Assembly (NCBI GenBank): GCA_016700155.1
Contig: CP065001.1
Location: 4,278,001 to 4,342,000, forward strand
DNA from: Ignavibacteriales bacterium
Lineage (GTDB): Bacteria > Bacteroidota > Ignavibacteria > Ignavibacteriales > Ignavibacteriaceae
Direction of reading: 5' to 3'
Length of the DNA: 64,000 bases
Shown: positions 34,942-45,490 of the stretch, in pieces
Layout of the letters: each line of letters opens with the position of its first letter
Numbering within the stretch: position 1 is the stretch's first letter
Position numbers and translations under genes: made by a program
The notes under the pieces: generated by a model
What the model was told of the DNA's origin: nothing
Seen by the model: the letters and a program-made list of their open reading frames with translations, nothing else
The model's database searches: none

Positions 34942-36723
34942 TTATTTCAAAAGTGTCATTTTTTTTGTTTCGATATAGTTATCAATTTTTAATTGATAGA
35001 AATAAATTCCGGTTGAAAGGCTTTCACCATTAAATTCGATTTTATGATTCCCGGCAGATTGGCTGCCGTTAATTAGTGCAGCTATTTCTTTTCCTGTAAT
35101 GTCAAATATCTTAAGTGAAACAAATCCGGGCGACGCAATCTGAAATTCAATTTTTGTAGTTGGATTAAAAGGGTTCGGATAGTTTTGAAAAAGATAAAAC
35201 CCTTCCGGATTTTTTGGAAAATTTTCATACACCGAAGTGATTAAAGAAATTCCGGTTCCCTGCACAGCATTATAAAAATTATTTGGCTGGATGTTAGTAA
35301 ATACTTCAGTTGATGACGATGACCATTCGATAACCAAAGAATCAATTGATTGTGCGTCTCCCAGTCCGAAATGCACACGCGGATCATTCTGGCTGTTATA
35401 TCCAAACTGTGAATTAATTTCTCTCATTTGCCAAAATGAATTTCCGTTTATTGTAGCTTTGATTTTTACTTTTGTTCCAATCGCAGATCTATTTACAACC
35501 ACACCTTCACATTTAATATTTATCCATTGATTTGAAGGATTATCATTGCGATAGAAACTATTGTTCTGGTTCCCGCGGTTTGCGATAAAAAGATCGAGGT
35601 CGCCGTCATTATCATAGTCTCCCCAGGCTCCACCCATCGTATTTTCCTGATCATTTACAATTTCCCCCGATTGAATTTTTGTAAGCAAATAATCCGGGAA
35701 ACCGGAATTCTCATAAAGAAAATTTTTTTCATTTTGCCAGTTGGTTACAAACAGATCAAGATCACCATCATTATCATAATCTATCCAGCTTCCGCTGATG
35801 GAGTTACTTTGTTCTGAAACAACTTCACCGCTGTCGAGCGAAGTGAAAGTTCCATTACTATTTATGTATAAGTCATTAACAAAATTTCCCTGGTTAGCTA
35901 CAAACAGATCAAGGTCGCCATCGTTATCATAATCACCCCACGTTCCGCCCATTGATGCTCTCAGATCTGTAACAATACTTCCCGTTGAAACTTTACTAAA
36001 AGTACCATCTCCATTATTGTTGTAAAGAAAATTTGCCTTGCCTGCTGCCGCTGCATTCGGTACAAATAAATCAGTGTCGCCATCATTGTCATAGTCTCCC
36101 CATGCACAACTGATTGATGTATTGGTCTCTGAAACCGGATATCCTGTAATTATTGAGTTAAAAATATTTCCGTCCTGGTTCTTGTATAGAAAACCCTGTT
36201 CAAAAAAATTTGCGACAAACAAATCGACAAACCCGTCATTGTTATAATCAGCCCATGCACTTCCATTTGAGTTTCCTCCATCCTGGACAATACTGCCGGT
36301 GGTAATTCTGCTGAATGTTGAATCGCCGTTATTTAGAAAAAGTGAATTGTTTTGTCCATCTCTATTTGTGATGAATACATCTGCATAGCCGTCATTATTA
36401 AAATCGGCGATTGTACTTCCAATAGATCGTTCGGACGATGTAACAATTTGTCCAATATTGATTTTGGAAAATGTGCCGTCACCATTATTGAAGTAAAGAA
36501 AATTCGGAACATCGACTGCAGCCGCACCACCGTTTGAAACCAGCAGATCAGGATAACCATCATTATTAAAATCAGCCCAGGAAATCCCGAATGATTCGCC
36601 GCCGTCATTAACAAATTCACCGGTTGTTATTTTTGTCAATGTTTGTGAGGATACTTCACAATAACTGAATGAAAAAATTATCATTACCAGGGATAAAAAA
36701 TTCTTTGTCGTGATTAGTTTCAT
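34942..36723 (-). CDS. T9SS-exported FG-GAP/VCBS repeat protein with ASPIC/UnbV domain
   Basis: A 593-residue secreted protein. Seven or so FG-GAP units with Asp-rich calcium loops (DFNNDGYPDLLVSN, DYDNDGDLDLFVAN) predict an integrin-type propeller. An ASPIC/UnbV domain follows at ~395-480 (GTKVKIKATINGN, VHFGLGDAQSIDSLVIEW), then a sorting domain with YPNPFNPTTKI and KKMTLLK. This CRTAC1-like layout occurs in surface-binding proteins. It begins 40 bp after the preceding T9SS gene. Confidence 0.9.
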   Translation of the reverse strand: MKLITTKNFLSLVMIIFSFSYCEVSSQTLTKITTGEFVNDGGESFGISWADFNNDGYPDLLVSNGGAAAVDVPNFLYFNNGDGTFSKINIGQIVTSSERSIGSTIADFNNDGYADVFITNRDGQNNSLFLNNGDSTFSRITTGSIVQDGGNSNGSAWADYNNDGFVDLFVANFFEQGFLYKNQDGNIFNSIITGYPVSETNTSISCAWGDYDNDGDTDLFVPNAAAAGKANFLYNNNGDGTFSKVSTGSIVTDLRASMGGTWGDYDNDGDLDLFVANQGNFVNDLYINSNGTFTSLDSGEVVSEQSNSISGSWIDYDNDGDLDLFVTNWQNEKNFLYENSGFPDYLLTKIQSGEIVNDQENTMGGAWGDYDNDGDLDLFIANRGNQNNSFYRNDNPSNQWINIKCEGVVVNRSAIGTKVKIKATINGNSFWQMREINSQFGYNSQNDPRVHFGLGDAQSIDSLVIEWSSSSTEVFTNIQPNNFYNAVQGTGISLITSVYENFPKNPEGFYLFQNYPNPFNPTTKIEFQIASPGFVSLKIFDITGKEIAALINGSQSAGNHKIEFNGESLSTGIYFYQLKIDNYIETKKMTLLK

Positions 36724-36763
36724 TTATTAAATCCTTCTGATGAATGAAATAGCTGATCAAATT

Positions 36764-39376
36764 TTATTTTAGATAAATCATCTTTATCGTCTGAGCAAAA
36801 TTATTTGCGACAAATCTCAGAAAATAAATTCCCGATGCTAATTGTCTTTTATCGTGTTCAGCATTCCAGTTAAATGTATGTGTACCCGCTGGTTTGTAAC
36901 CATCGAACAGAGTTTCGATTTTCTGTCCGGTTTCATCATAGATATAAATCTTTAACCTGCTGTCTTTTTGCAAGTCAAATTTTATTTGAGTTGAAGGGTT
37001 GAATGGATTCGGATAATTCTGATATAACCTAAACTCTCCGGGAAGTTCAGTGAAGTCATCAACAATATCTGTTGCAGAATCAATTGCTTTTGTTTTCCAG
37101 GCGCCTCTTCCGATGGTTGCAATTCTTATTGTTCTGTCCAAAGGATGGTAATGAATATCATAAGTTCTTACAATCGGCAAACCTTCATTAAACGGAAACC
37201 ATTCATCGCCTCCGTTAGTAGATGCATAAACACCAAGTTCTGTTGCAAGATAAATATGGCTGCTGTTATAAGGACTGATGGTTATAGCGTAAACAAAAAT
37301 ATCCGGCAAATTGTTTGTGATGTTGGTCCAGGTTTCTCCAAAGTCAGTCGACTTTTTAATATGATCCTGGTTTAATGAAGCACTGTTACGTGTTGCATAC
37401 AATGTTCCGGAAACACCCGGATCAACTTCAAGATCAGTAACTCTCCAACTTGGTCTTGATGAATTATTCAAACTCATCCAATCAGTTCCACCATTTGTTG
37501 ATCTCCAGACAGACCACGAAGTATTTGTATAAGCATGTGCATAAATTATATCAGGATTAATTTGATCAACTGCCAGCGTATTTACATTTGGAATATCAGC
37601 TACCGGAGTCCAGAGATTTCCACCGTTTGTGGTCTTATAGATCTTTGCGGTACTTGCAGTAAACAATGTTGTTGATATTGTAGGATGCATAACAAGAGGC
37701 GCAATAAGAACTCCGCTTTCTGTTATCCCGTTATTAATTGGAAAGGTTGAAGTTGGTGAAGCGCCGCCATTTGAACTTTTCCTATGATGTCCAACAAAAT
37801 AATCTCCGTAAAAGATGTTATTGTTATTAGGATCGATGATGACATTCGTTCCGTCATTATCTGACCATCTTGTCCATTTAGTATTTCCGTTAGTGTTAAT
37901 TAATTTTTGAAGTCCGTGATCCTGGAATCCGCCTATAATTAAATTTGTATCGGTTGGTGAACTTGCTATTCTATGTATCAATGCTGTCACTAAACCGTTA
38001 TTCATTTTATTCCACTCAGCACCTTTGTTAGTTGACTTCTGAACTCCTCCATCATTAAAAGCATAAACAGTGTTTGAATCTGCCGGAGGAAAACCGATAT
38101 CCCACTGATCGACATAAGTTCTGCCGGGATAATTTGCGGTCGGCGCATTATATACATCTACTTGCGTCCAGTTTGTTCCGCCATTAGTTGATCTCCAGTT
38201 TGTTATCCCTCCATAATGAATTATCTCAGGACTGAATGGATTAATTCCAACCACGTTCACAAACCAGCCATAGCAGCTTGTTGTATCATAAGGTGCGCAC
38301 AATGCTTTTGGTGCCGTGGTTATTTGATTCCATGAATCACCGCCATCAGTTGTTTTATATAATCCAATGGAACCAAAATTATTCGCATCAGATAAAGACG
38401 CCAAAAGTATTTCAGGATTAGAAATTGAAATTGCAAGTGATGAAAATCCGATTGCACTGCTTTGAGGAATTCCGTTTGTTAAAATGTTCCAGGTAATTCC
38501 TGAATCCGTAGATTTAAAAACTCCCTCAGCTCTTATTATTGAATACAAATTATTTGTTCTCGTCTGATCAATCACAAGCGCCGAAGCTCGTCCGCTTCTT
38601 AATATTGACCATGTTTCCCCGGCATCTGTGGAAAGCCAGATCCCGTTGCTTGCTGCCATATAAACTGAATCAGCGCTTCCAGGTTTCCAGACTAGTTTCA
38701 ATACTGAAATGTTTTGACCAAGAGAGTAATTAAAATTTGTCTGGTACCATGTTTCTCCGTTATCTGTAGATTTTAAAACACCCACGCCCGGACCCATAGT
38801 TATAGATAAAAATCTGTCGTTGCCTGTTCCTGCGAGAATAATATTCCCGTCAAGCGGACAAACTTCGAGATCAGAAATAATCATTGACGGAAGTTCATCT
38901 GTCATCGGTTCCCAAAGTTCTCCGCCGTTTGTGGTCCGCCATATTCCGCCCATTGCCGAACCTGCCCAAAGTATATCGGGGTTAACAGGATCAAAAGCAT
39001 GACAGGTCATTCTGCCGCTGTGAAGATCAATTGTATTTGGTCCGAGGTTTATCCACTCCGATACCAATTGCTTTTCACTCTGTGAGAGATAATTGAGATT
39101 TGATTCCTGAAAAACATCCCAGCGGTACTGTTCCCTCTCCGAAAAATTAACAGCTTTGTTTATCTGGAACTCTGATTTTTCTCTTACAAACTGTTTATAA
39201 CCTGAGCCTTTCAGATCTCGGTTCTGTGAAAAATAATTATCATAATAGTATTGATCCCATTGCTCAAAAACATGTTCAACAGCATTTAATGATTGGATGG
39301 AATCACAATCCTGGCTGTATAGAACCATGGAGTAAAGTAATGAGAATGATAAAGCAACTAGTAAATGACGATTCAT
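36764..39376 (-). CDS. T9SS-exported sortilin/BNR-type propeller protein
   Basis: An 870-residue secreted protein with a signal peptide (LLVALSFSLLYSMVLYSQ) and many BNR/Asp-box units (TTNGGELW, STDNGETW, STDAGETW, STDSGITW, TTDGGDSW), as in VPS10/sortilin or glycoside-hydrolase-74-like propellers. The general acid/base residues of GH74 cannot be identified with confidence. The sorting domain has YPNPFNPSTQI and ends KMIYLK. GAGGTG SD. First of up to four co-directional genes spaced 40 bp or less. Confidence 0.87.
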   Translation of the reverse strand: MNRHLLVALSFSLLYSMVLYSQDCDSIQSLNAVEHVFEQWDQYYYDNYFSQNRDLKGSGYKQFVREKSEFQINKAVNFSEREQYRWDVFQESNLNYLSQSEKQLVSEWINLGPNTIDLHSGRMTCHAFDPVNPDILWAGSAMGGIWRTTNGGELWEPMTDELPSMIISDLEVCPLDGNIILAGTGNDRFLSITMGPGVGVLKSTDNGETWYQTNFNYSLGQNISVLKLVWKPGSADSVYMAASNGIWLSTDAGETWSILRSGRASALVIDQTRTNNLYSIIRAEGVFKSTDSGITWNILTNGIPQSSAIGFSSLAISISNPEILLASLSDANNFGSIGLYKTTDGGDSWNQITTAPKALCAPYDTTSCYGWFVNVVGINPFSPEIIHYGGITNWRSTNGGTNWTQVDVYNAPTANYPGRTYVDQWDIGFPPADSNTVYAFNDGGVQKSTNKGAEWNKMNNGLVTALIHRIASSPTDTNLIIGGFQDHGLQKLINTNGNTKWTRWSDNDGTNVIIDPNNNNIFYGDYFVGHHRKSSNGGASPTSTFPINNGITESGVLIAPLVMHPTISTTLFTASTAKIYKTTNGGNLWTPVADIPNVNTLAVDQINPDIIYAHAYTNTSWSVWRSTNGGTDWMSLNNSSRPSWRVTDLEVDPGVSGTLYATRNSASLNQDHIKKSTDFGETWTNITNNLPDIFVYAITISPYNSSHIYLATELGVYASTNGGDEWFPFNEGLPIVRTYDIHYHPLDRTIRIATIGRGAWKTKAIDSATDIVDDFTELPGEFRLYQNYPNPFNPSTQIKFDLQKDSRLKIYIYDETGQKIETLFDGYKPAGTHTFNWNAEHDKRQLASGIYFLRFVANNFAQTIKMIYLK

Positions 39377-39463
39377 TTTACACCTCGATGAAAAAAATTT
39401 TCTACCGGAAATTTTTTAGAATGAATCTAATTTTCGATGAAGAACAATCTTTGTCAAAACCTG

Positions 39464-40381
39464 CTAATTTTTCGTCAGAAATTTGGTGGGCGAAATACCG
39501 GTATTTTTTTTGAATGACTTGCTGAATGAATGAATATCTGCAAAACCGCAGATGTGCGCTATTTCACCGATTGAATAATTCTGTTCATTTAACAGTTCTT
39601 TTGCTTCATTCAAACGGCGATTCAAAATGTAATTATGCGGTGAGGTTCCGAACACTTCTTTAAATGATCTGAAAAAGTGAAACTCAGAAAGGCAGCATTG
39701 TGCGGCGATTTGTTTTATGTCAATTGACTTTCGGAAATTGCCGTCAATAAAATCTTTTCCTGTGAGCAGTCGTTTAAGTATTTCTTTTTTTGTCGAAAAT
39801 TTTATAGATGAAAGTGAATTCAGACGGTTAAGGTTTTCAAATTCATGTAATGCTGCAAGTTCAGCGAGCTGTAAAAAAAATTCTTCATCAATAAATGCCG
39901 GGTTAAAACTTTTACTGATTATTTTTGAATTAATGTCAATCAGTTTTCTTCCAAGCTCAGTGCTGCCAACCGGATAAACACTGCTAAAAAAATTTTTTGA
40001 ATTGAAATAACCCGGTAAGGTGTCATCAAGATTTATAACACCCCCGGATGAAAGCACCTGGTAAGCCTGGTTTATAAGACTTATGTCGATATCAATACAC
40101 AATCCCTTTACGATTGTCTTTGATTCAAAATAACCAAGACTATCACAAGGTGTAGTAGCAGTAAGATACTTCATTTCAGGAACAGCGAATTCTTTTTTAT
40201 TGATCTTGTAATATTCTGTTCCTGCAAGGCTAAGCTTGATTGAATAACTATTGACAACATTTGGAAAGTAAGCTGCCTTCAATTCAGAAAGAGAAATAAA
40301 ATTTTGATTTCGTTTTATTCTTGTTGAGCCAAGACTTTCATCAGTAAGATGAAAAAAATATTTACTGCTTGTATTGATCAA
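39464..40381 (-). CDS. AraC-family transcriptional regulator
   Basis: A 305-residue DNA-binding protein. The C-terminal ~100 residues contain two helix-turn-helix motifs of the AraC/XylS type (SIDIKQIAAQCCLSEFHFFR and YSIGEIAHICGFADIHSFSK, ending GISPTKF). The N-terminal ~200 residues look like an AraC_N-type sensor domain with no obvious ligand. The longest reading begins at a TTG without SD. It lies 87 bp before the T9SS gene on the same strand and may regulate that run. Confidence 0.9.
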   Translation of the reverse strand: MINTSSKYFFHLTDESLGSTRIKRNQNFISLSELKAAYFPNVVNSYSIKLSLAGTEYYKINKKEFAVPEMKYLTATTPCDSLGYFESKTIVKGLCIDIDISLINQAYQVLSSGGVINLDDTLPGYFNSKNFFSSVYPVGSTELGRKLIDINSKIISKSFNPAFIDEEFFLQLAELAALHEFENLNRLNSLSSIKFSTKKEILKRLLTGKDFIDGNFRKSIDIKQIAAQCCLSEFHFFRSFKEVFGTSPHNYILNRRLNEAKELLNEQNYSIGEIAHICGFADIHSFSKSFKKNTGISPTKFLTKN

Positions 40382-41078
40382 TTGGTTAAACGATCTGTGA
40401 TTGGATTGGTCGCAAGCTAAATAAACAATGTTCTAAAACATAGGGAAAAATTTGTAGTTTAATTTTAAGATGACAGCAGGTTCAAATGAAGGTTAATAGG
40501 CGCTTCTTACTCTAATCATAGTGACTATCATTTATCAAAATCAGAATATATACTTAATGGAAGTTTATTCTGATACAACCCTTGCTTGCCTGCTGTTAAT
40601 TGTTGATAGTTGTTCAAGTGAATTTTACTAAAATTCATTTACTCATATTCATTTTCAGGTAAGGCACTGAAATTGTTCCGTGGTGTTATTAAAAAAATTA
40701 TTGATAGTCAAAAAACTTTATTATAAGTTAAGTTTAGTATACGATGCAGATTGAGGGACAAGTATCTGCATCAGCAAGAGTCACACAAACAAATTAATCA
40801 ATTCCTGTAATCACCAATCAGTATAGGTGATTTGTATTGCTAATATTTCCTATTGAGGGGGGAGATATGTTTCGAAAGTGTTTTACTCCGCTTTTTCTTA
40901 ATGCTGTAGAATATATTTATTCATCAGCTTCCGCAAAATATTTAAATCAAAAATCAACCGGAAGAATACCCGGGATTATTTCCGCCCGTAATATCAAATC
41001 AAGATTCATCTCATACAATAATTCAATAACAAATAATCCTCGGAGACAGCAATGTTGTTTTCTGTGGGAGGAGGAAAA
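40382..41078. other. 697-bp interval between the AraC gene and the LamG/phosphoesterase gene
   Basis: Mostly AT-rich with no tRNA, terminator or repeat recognised. Its right part holds a weak 75-codon frame (40867-41094) with an SD-like GGGGGGAG. It must contain the promoters of both divergent genes. Confidence 0.5.
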
Positions 41079-41094
41079 ATGTTCAAAGATATAA
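40867..41094 (+). CDS. Doubtful small ORF upstream of the LamG gene
   Basis: A 75-codon frame whose ATG follows GAGGGGGGAG by two bases. Its product (MFRKCFTPLFLNAVEYIYSS and onward) is basic, resembles no family and lacks a clear signal peptide. It overlaps the start of the next gene by 16 bp in another frame. It could be a leader peptide, or the purine stretch could be chance. Confidence 0.2.
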   Translation: MFRKCFTPLFLNAVEYIYSSASAKYLNQKSTGRIPGIISARNIKSRFISYNNSITNNPRRQQCCFLWEEEKCSKI

Positions 41095-44000
41095 ATAACA
41101 ATTTCACAAGGCTGATGAAGACCGCTGCAATTACAGTTTTATTGCTTTTGTCTTCAGATACCTTTTCACAAACCGCTGTTCAGTTTGATGGCACAAATGA
41201 TTATGTAACATTTGGTCAGGCAACCAATACGCTTGGTGCGCAATCCTTTACTGTTGAATGCTGGTTTCAGAGAACCGGCACAGGCTCTGTAACAACTACA
41301 GGAGGAACAGGAGCAACAGGGGGTATTCGAGCTTATCCGTTAGTAACTAAAGGGCGTGGCGAATCAGATAACAGTGTAGTTGATGCGAATTATTTTCTGG
41401 GAATCAATGAACCCACTTCGGGTTATCCTTATGCTGCAAATGTTTTAGTTGCTGATTTTGAGGAGGGTACAGGTTCAAATAGTCCTGGACTAAATCATCC
41501 AGTTGGTGGTGTGACTCCGATTGTAAATAACATTTGGTATCATGCTGCTGCAACTTATGATGTAACAAGTCGTCGTTGGTGTTTATACCTTAATGGAAAC
41601 TTAGAGAAAGATACAATTCTTGCAGCGGGAACCAGATTTCCGCAGTATTTAAGTACGCAGCATGCCGGAATAGGAACAGCTATGAACTCTTCTGGACTCG
41701 CTGCCGGATTTTTTGCCGGACGAATTGATGAAGCAAGAATCTGGAACAGAGCATTAACATTATCTGAGATCAGATCAGGAATGTCACAGGAAATTAATTC
41801 AGGTTCAGGATTAATCGGAAGGTGGGGATTGAATGACGGCTCAGGAATTTCAGCAACAAACTCTGTTGCCAGTAGTCCAAACGGAACTTTAACAAATGGA
41901 CCAACATGGGTAGCCGGACAAACTTTCCCGAACGAACCCTGGGCACTTCAACTTAATGGAACAGGTAACTTTGTAAATTTTGGTTTAGCTCCTGGATTGG
42001 CAACACAAACATTTACAGTTGAAACATGGTTTAAACGAACAGGAACAGGTGCGGGAGTATCAACAGGAACAAATGGAATTAGTATGATTCCTCTCGTTGC
42101 AAAAGGAGCTCCAGAAACTGATGGCAGCGCTGTGGATGCTAATTATATTCTCGGAATTTATTCAACAACGAATGTTATCGCAGCCGATTTTGAAGAAGGA
42201 ACCGGATCGGAATCTCCTGGTTTGAATCATCCTTTAACCGGCACGACAGTTTTACAAAATGATGTGTGGTATCATGCCGCTGTTACATTTGATTCAAACG
42301 GTGAGTACAGGTTATACCTGAATGGTTTACTTGAAGCCAGCCAATCTTTAGGAACTGCTGTATGGCCGCAGGGAAATACAACTCAACACTCGGCGCTTGG
42401 TACAATGTTAAAATCAGATGGAACAAATTCTTCACCAAGCGGAGGTTATTTTGCAGGAGTGCTGGATGAAGTTCGTATCTGGAACTATGCAAAAACTGAA
42501 TCTGAGATTCAATCAAATCTGAATAATGAAATCACAACTCCGCAGGCGAATCTTTTAGCTTGCTGGTCACTTGATGAAGGATTGGGAACAACAGTAAACG
42601 GTTCGGCAGGAACAATTTTTAATGGAACAATTCAATCATCAGGATATAACTGGGTTTTTGGCGCCCCGTTTAATATCAGTTTTACGGCTCCTGAAGCACC
42701 AACAGGTTTAAGTGCCACCGCAGGGATTGGAAATCAGATTGAACTTAACTGGACAGATAGCTCCACCAACGAGCAAGGCTTTGCAATTGAACGATCAATT
42801 GTTGGTGAAAGCGGACCATTTCTACCTTTAACAACAGTAGCAGCAAATACAACTACTTTTGTTGATGCGAACCTCTTATTAAATACAACTTTTTATTACA
42901 GGGTAAGAGCATACAGAAGCAGTTTATTCTCAGACTACAGTAATACTGCAAATGCGACCACACCTGCAGAAGCAAATAATGCAATTCGGTTTGATGGTGT
43001 CGATTCATATATAAAAGTAACTGACGGCGGCGGATTAGCAATTGAAAATTTTACACTTGAAACGTGGTTTAAGAAAGATGGAGATGGCATTTCAGTTACA
43101 AGCGGAACAGGCGGTATACCAGATGCTATTCCATTAATAACCAAAGGAACATCTGAAAGTGAATCCTCAAATCTTGATATAAATTATTTTCTATGTATTA
43201 AAGCCGCAACAAATGTTATTGCGGCTGATTTTGAGGAAGGTGCCGGAGGGACTTCGGTTAGTTTGAATCATCCGATACTTGGAGTAACGCCGATAGCAAA
43301 TAATGTATGGTATCACGCGGCGGTTACATATGACGGAACTACATTACGATTATATCTTGATGGTAATCTAGAAAACTCCCTTGCAGTCGGTCAACCGGTT
43401 GCATCGGCAACAACTTGTAATTTAGCAATCGGAAGTTCTCTTCGATCAACTGATGTTGCACAGGGATTTTTTAATGGAACGATGGATGAAGTCAGAATAT
43501 GGAATTACGCCCGAACACAAAATGAAATTCAATCAACAATTAATTCAAAATTAGATATTTCACAGCCGGGATTATTGGCAAGATGGGCACTTGATGAAGG
43601 AACAGGAACTTCGGCAAATGGTTCCGCGGGAACATCGTTCAACGGTGTCGTAACTAATTTAAATTATGAATGGGTTTCGGGAGCTCCTTTTAATGCTTCA
43701 ATCTTTCCATTTGTTCCCACACTTGTATATCCAACAAACGGACAAACAGACATTAATCAGTTCCCTCAACTGGAAGTTGTTGCAAGTGATAACAGCTCAA
43801 CTAATCTTACTGTTAAATTTTATGGAAGAATGGTTGAACCAAGTGAGAAATTTACACTCATTGGTTTTCCGGATACACAGTATTATACATCGTTGAAAAA
43901 TGGCGGCTCGGCTGCGATACTCAATAGTCAAACTCAGTGGGTTGTTAATAATAAAGATGCACTGAATATCGTTTATGCAGCCGGACTTGGAGATTGTGTT

Positions 44001-45464
44001 GATGATGGAGATTTGATTGAAGCCCCCTGGCAGGTACTTGATAATGCAATGGATATAATAGAAAATCCCGTTACAACAAATTTACCTGATGGATTACCAT
44101 ATGGATTAGCTGTTGGAAATCATGACCAGACAGCAAACGGTGATGCTGATGGTACCACAAATTTTTATAACCAATACTTTGGTTCAAACAGATTTAGCAG
44201 TCGCGGTTATTACGGAGGCAATTACGGTTCCAATAATGATAACCACTTTGATTTGTTCAGTGTTAACGGAATGGATTTTATTGTCATTCACTTTGAATAT
44301 GACACAAGTCCTGACGCAGCAATAATAACCTGGGCAGAAAACTTGTTGCAAACTTACAGTGACCGCCGTGCAATTATAGTCAGTCATTGGATAATTAATA
44401 CCGGCAACCCCGGCAGTTTCAGTACTCAAGGACAGGCACTGTATAATGCTTTCAGAGATAATCCGAATGTATTCTTAATGTTATCCGGTCACGTTCCCGG
44501 TGAAGGAAGAAGAACCGACACTTATGAAGGAAATACAATTCACAGTCTTTTGTCGGATTATCAAAGCAGAACAAACGGTGGCAATGGCTGGTTGAGGATC
44601 ATGGAATTTGATCCATCAGCAAACCTGATAAATGTTAAAACTTATTCGCCATATTTAAATCAATTTGAAGAAGATGGTGATAGTCAGTTCAGTTTGCCTT
44701 ACACAATGAGCGGGATTGGCGATGCCCCGTTTGTTGAACTTGGATCTGTTACCATTCCAAACAATTCAAACGCAACATACACATGGAATGGTTTGCTCGG
44801 CGGTGAAACATATCAGTGGTATGTGACTATAACCAATGAAAATAATTTTACCACAACAGGACCAATCTGGTCATTCAGTACAGATCAGGAATTGCCAGTA
44901 GAGCTGACCTCGTTCAGTGCAGATATTGTTGATGATAAAGTTATATTAAACTGGCAAACAAAAACTGAAACTAATAATTACGGGTTTGAAGTTGAAAGGT
45001 CAGTGTCAAGGCAGACTTCAAAATCCGGTTGGGAAAAAATCGGGTTTGTTACCGGTAATGGAAATTCAAATTCACCAAAGGATTACTCTTTTACCGATGT
45101 AAATCCTAAGGGCGGTTCTTCATTTGAATACAGGCTGAAACAAATCGACAATGACGGTCAGTATCATTATTCAGATGTTGTTGAAGTTACAGTAATTCCT
45201 GTTGAGTTTGCATTATATCAAAACTATCCTAATCCGTTTAATCCGACAACGAAGATTAAATACAGTATTCCGACAGAAGCTGATGTAACGATTAAACTGT
45301 ATGATATTCTTGGAAAAGAAATTAAATCGCTCGTTTCATCAAAGCATAGTGCTGGCAATTATGAAGTGGATTTCAACGCAGCAAACTTAGCAAGCGGCAC
45401 TTACTTTTATAGAATTCAGGCAAAGGGATTTACTGACACTAAAAAATTGCTCATTGTCAAATAA
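41079..45464 (+). CDS. T9SS-exported multidomain protein: three LamG, FN3, metallophosphoesterase
   Basis: A 1461-residue secreted protein, ATG at 41079 with GGGAGGAGG SD. In order: signal peptide (ITVLLLLSSDTFSQ); three LamG/concanavalin-like domains repeating ADFEEGTG...LNHP...WYHAA; a fibronectin type III domain (~545-640, before the third LamG); a calcineurin-like metallophosphoesterase (~925-1200) with DTQ, GLGDCVDDG, GNHDQ, VSHW and SGHVPG metal motifs; an FN3-like segment; the shared VELTSF module; and a sorting domain with YPNPFNPTTKI. Likely a surface phosphoesterase that binds glycans or matrix. Confidence 0.88.
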   Translation: MFKDINNNFTRLMKTAAITVLLLLSSDTFSQTAVQFDGTNDYVTFGQATNTLGAQSFTVECWFQRTGTGSVTTTGGTGATGGIRAYPLVTKGRGESDNSVVDANYFLGINEPTSGYPYAANVLVADFEEGTGSNSPGLNHPVGGVTPIVNNIWYHAAATYDVTSRRWCLYLNGNLEKDTILAAGTRFPQYLSTQHAGIGTAMNSSGLAAGFFAGRIDEARIWNRALTLSEIRSGMSQEINSGSGLIGRWGLNDGSGISATNSVASSPNGTLTNGPTWVAGQTFPNEPWALQLNGTGNFVNFGLAPGLATQTFTVETWFKRTGTGAGVSTGTNGISMIPLVAKGAPETDGSAVDANYILGIYSTTNVIAADFEEGTGSESPGLNHPLTGTTVLQNDVWYHAAVTFDSNGEYRLYLNGLLEASQSLGTAVWPQGNTTQHSALGTMLKSDGTNSSPSGGYFAGVLDEVRIWNYAKTESEIQSNLNNEITTPQANLLACWSLDEGLGTTVNGSAGTIFNGTIQSSGYNWVFGAPFNISFTAPEAPTGLSATAGIGNQIELNWTDSSTNEQGFAIERSIVGESGPFLPLTTVAANTTTFVDANLLLNTTFYYRVRAYRSSLFSDYSNTANATTPAEANNAIRFDGVDSYIKVTDGGGLAIENFTLETWFKKDGDGISVTSGTGGIPDAIPLITKGTSESESSNLDINYFLCIKAATNVIAADFEEGAGGTSVSLNHPILGVTPIANNVWYHAAVTYDGTTLRLYLDGNLENSLAVGQPVASATTCNLAIGSSLRSTDVAQGFFNGTMDEVRIWNYARTQNEIQSTINSKLDISQPGLLARWALDEGTGTSANGSAGTSFNGVVTNLNYEWVSGAPFNASIFPFVPTLVYPTNGQTDINQFPQLEVVASDNSSTNLTVKFYGRMVEPSEKFTLIGFPDTQYYTSLKNGGSAAILNSQTQWVVNNKDALNIVYAAGLGDCVDDGDLIEAPWQVLDNAMDIIENPVTTNLPDGLPYGLAVGNHDQTANGDADGTTNFYNQYFGSNRFSSRGYYGGNYGSNNDNHFDLFSVNGMDFIVIHFEYDTSPDAAIITWAENLLQTYSDRRAIIVSHWIINTGNPGSFSTQGQALYNAFRDNPNVFLMLSGHVPGEGRRTDTYEGNTIHSLLSDYQSRTNGGNGWLRIMEFDPSANLINVKTYSPYLNQFEEDGDSQFSLPYTMSGIGDAPFVELGSVTIPNNSNATYTWNGLLGGETYQWYVTITNENNFTTTGPIWSFSTDQELPVELTSFSADIVDDKVILNWQTKTETNNYGFEVERSVSRQTSKSGWEKIGFVTGNGNSNSPKDYSFTDVNPKGGSSFEYRLKQIDNDGQYHYSDVVEVTVIPVEFALYQNYPNPFNPTTKIKYSIPTEADVTIKLYDILGKEIKSLVSSKHSAGNYEVDFNAANLASGTYFYRIQAKGFTDTKKLLIVK

Positions 45465-45490
45465 TGCTCAACTAATTCATATTTTTACCC

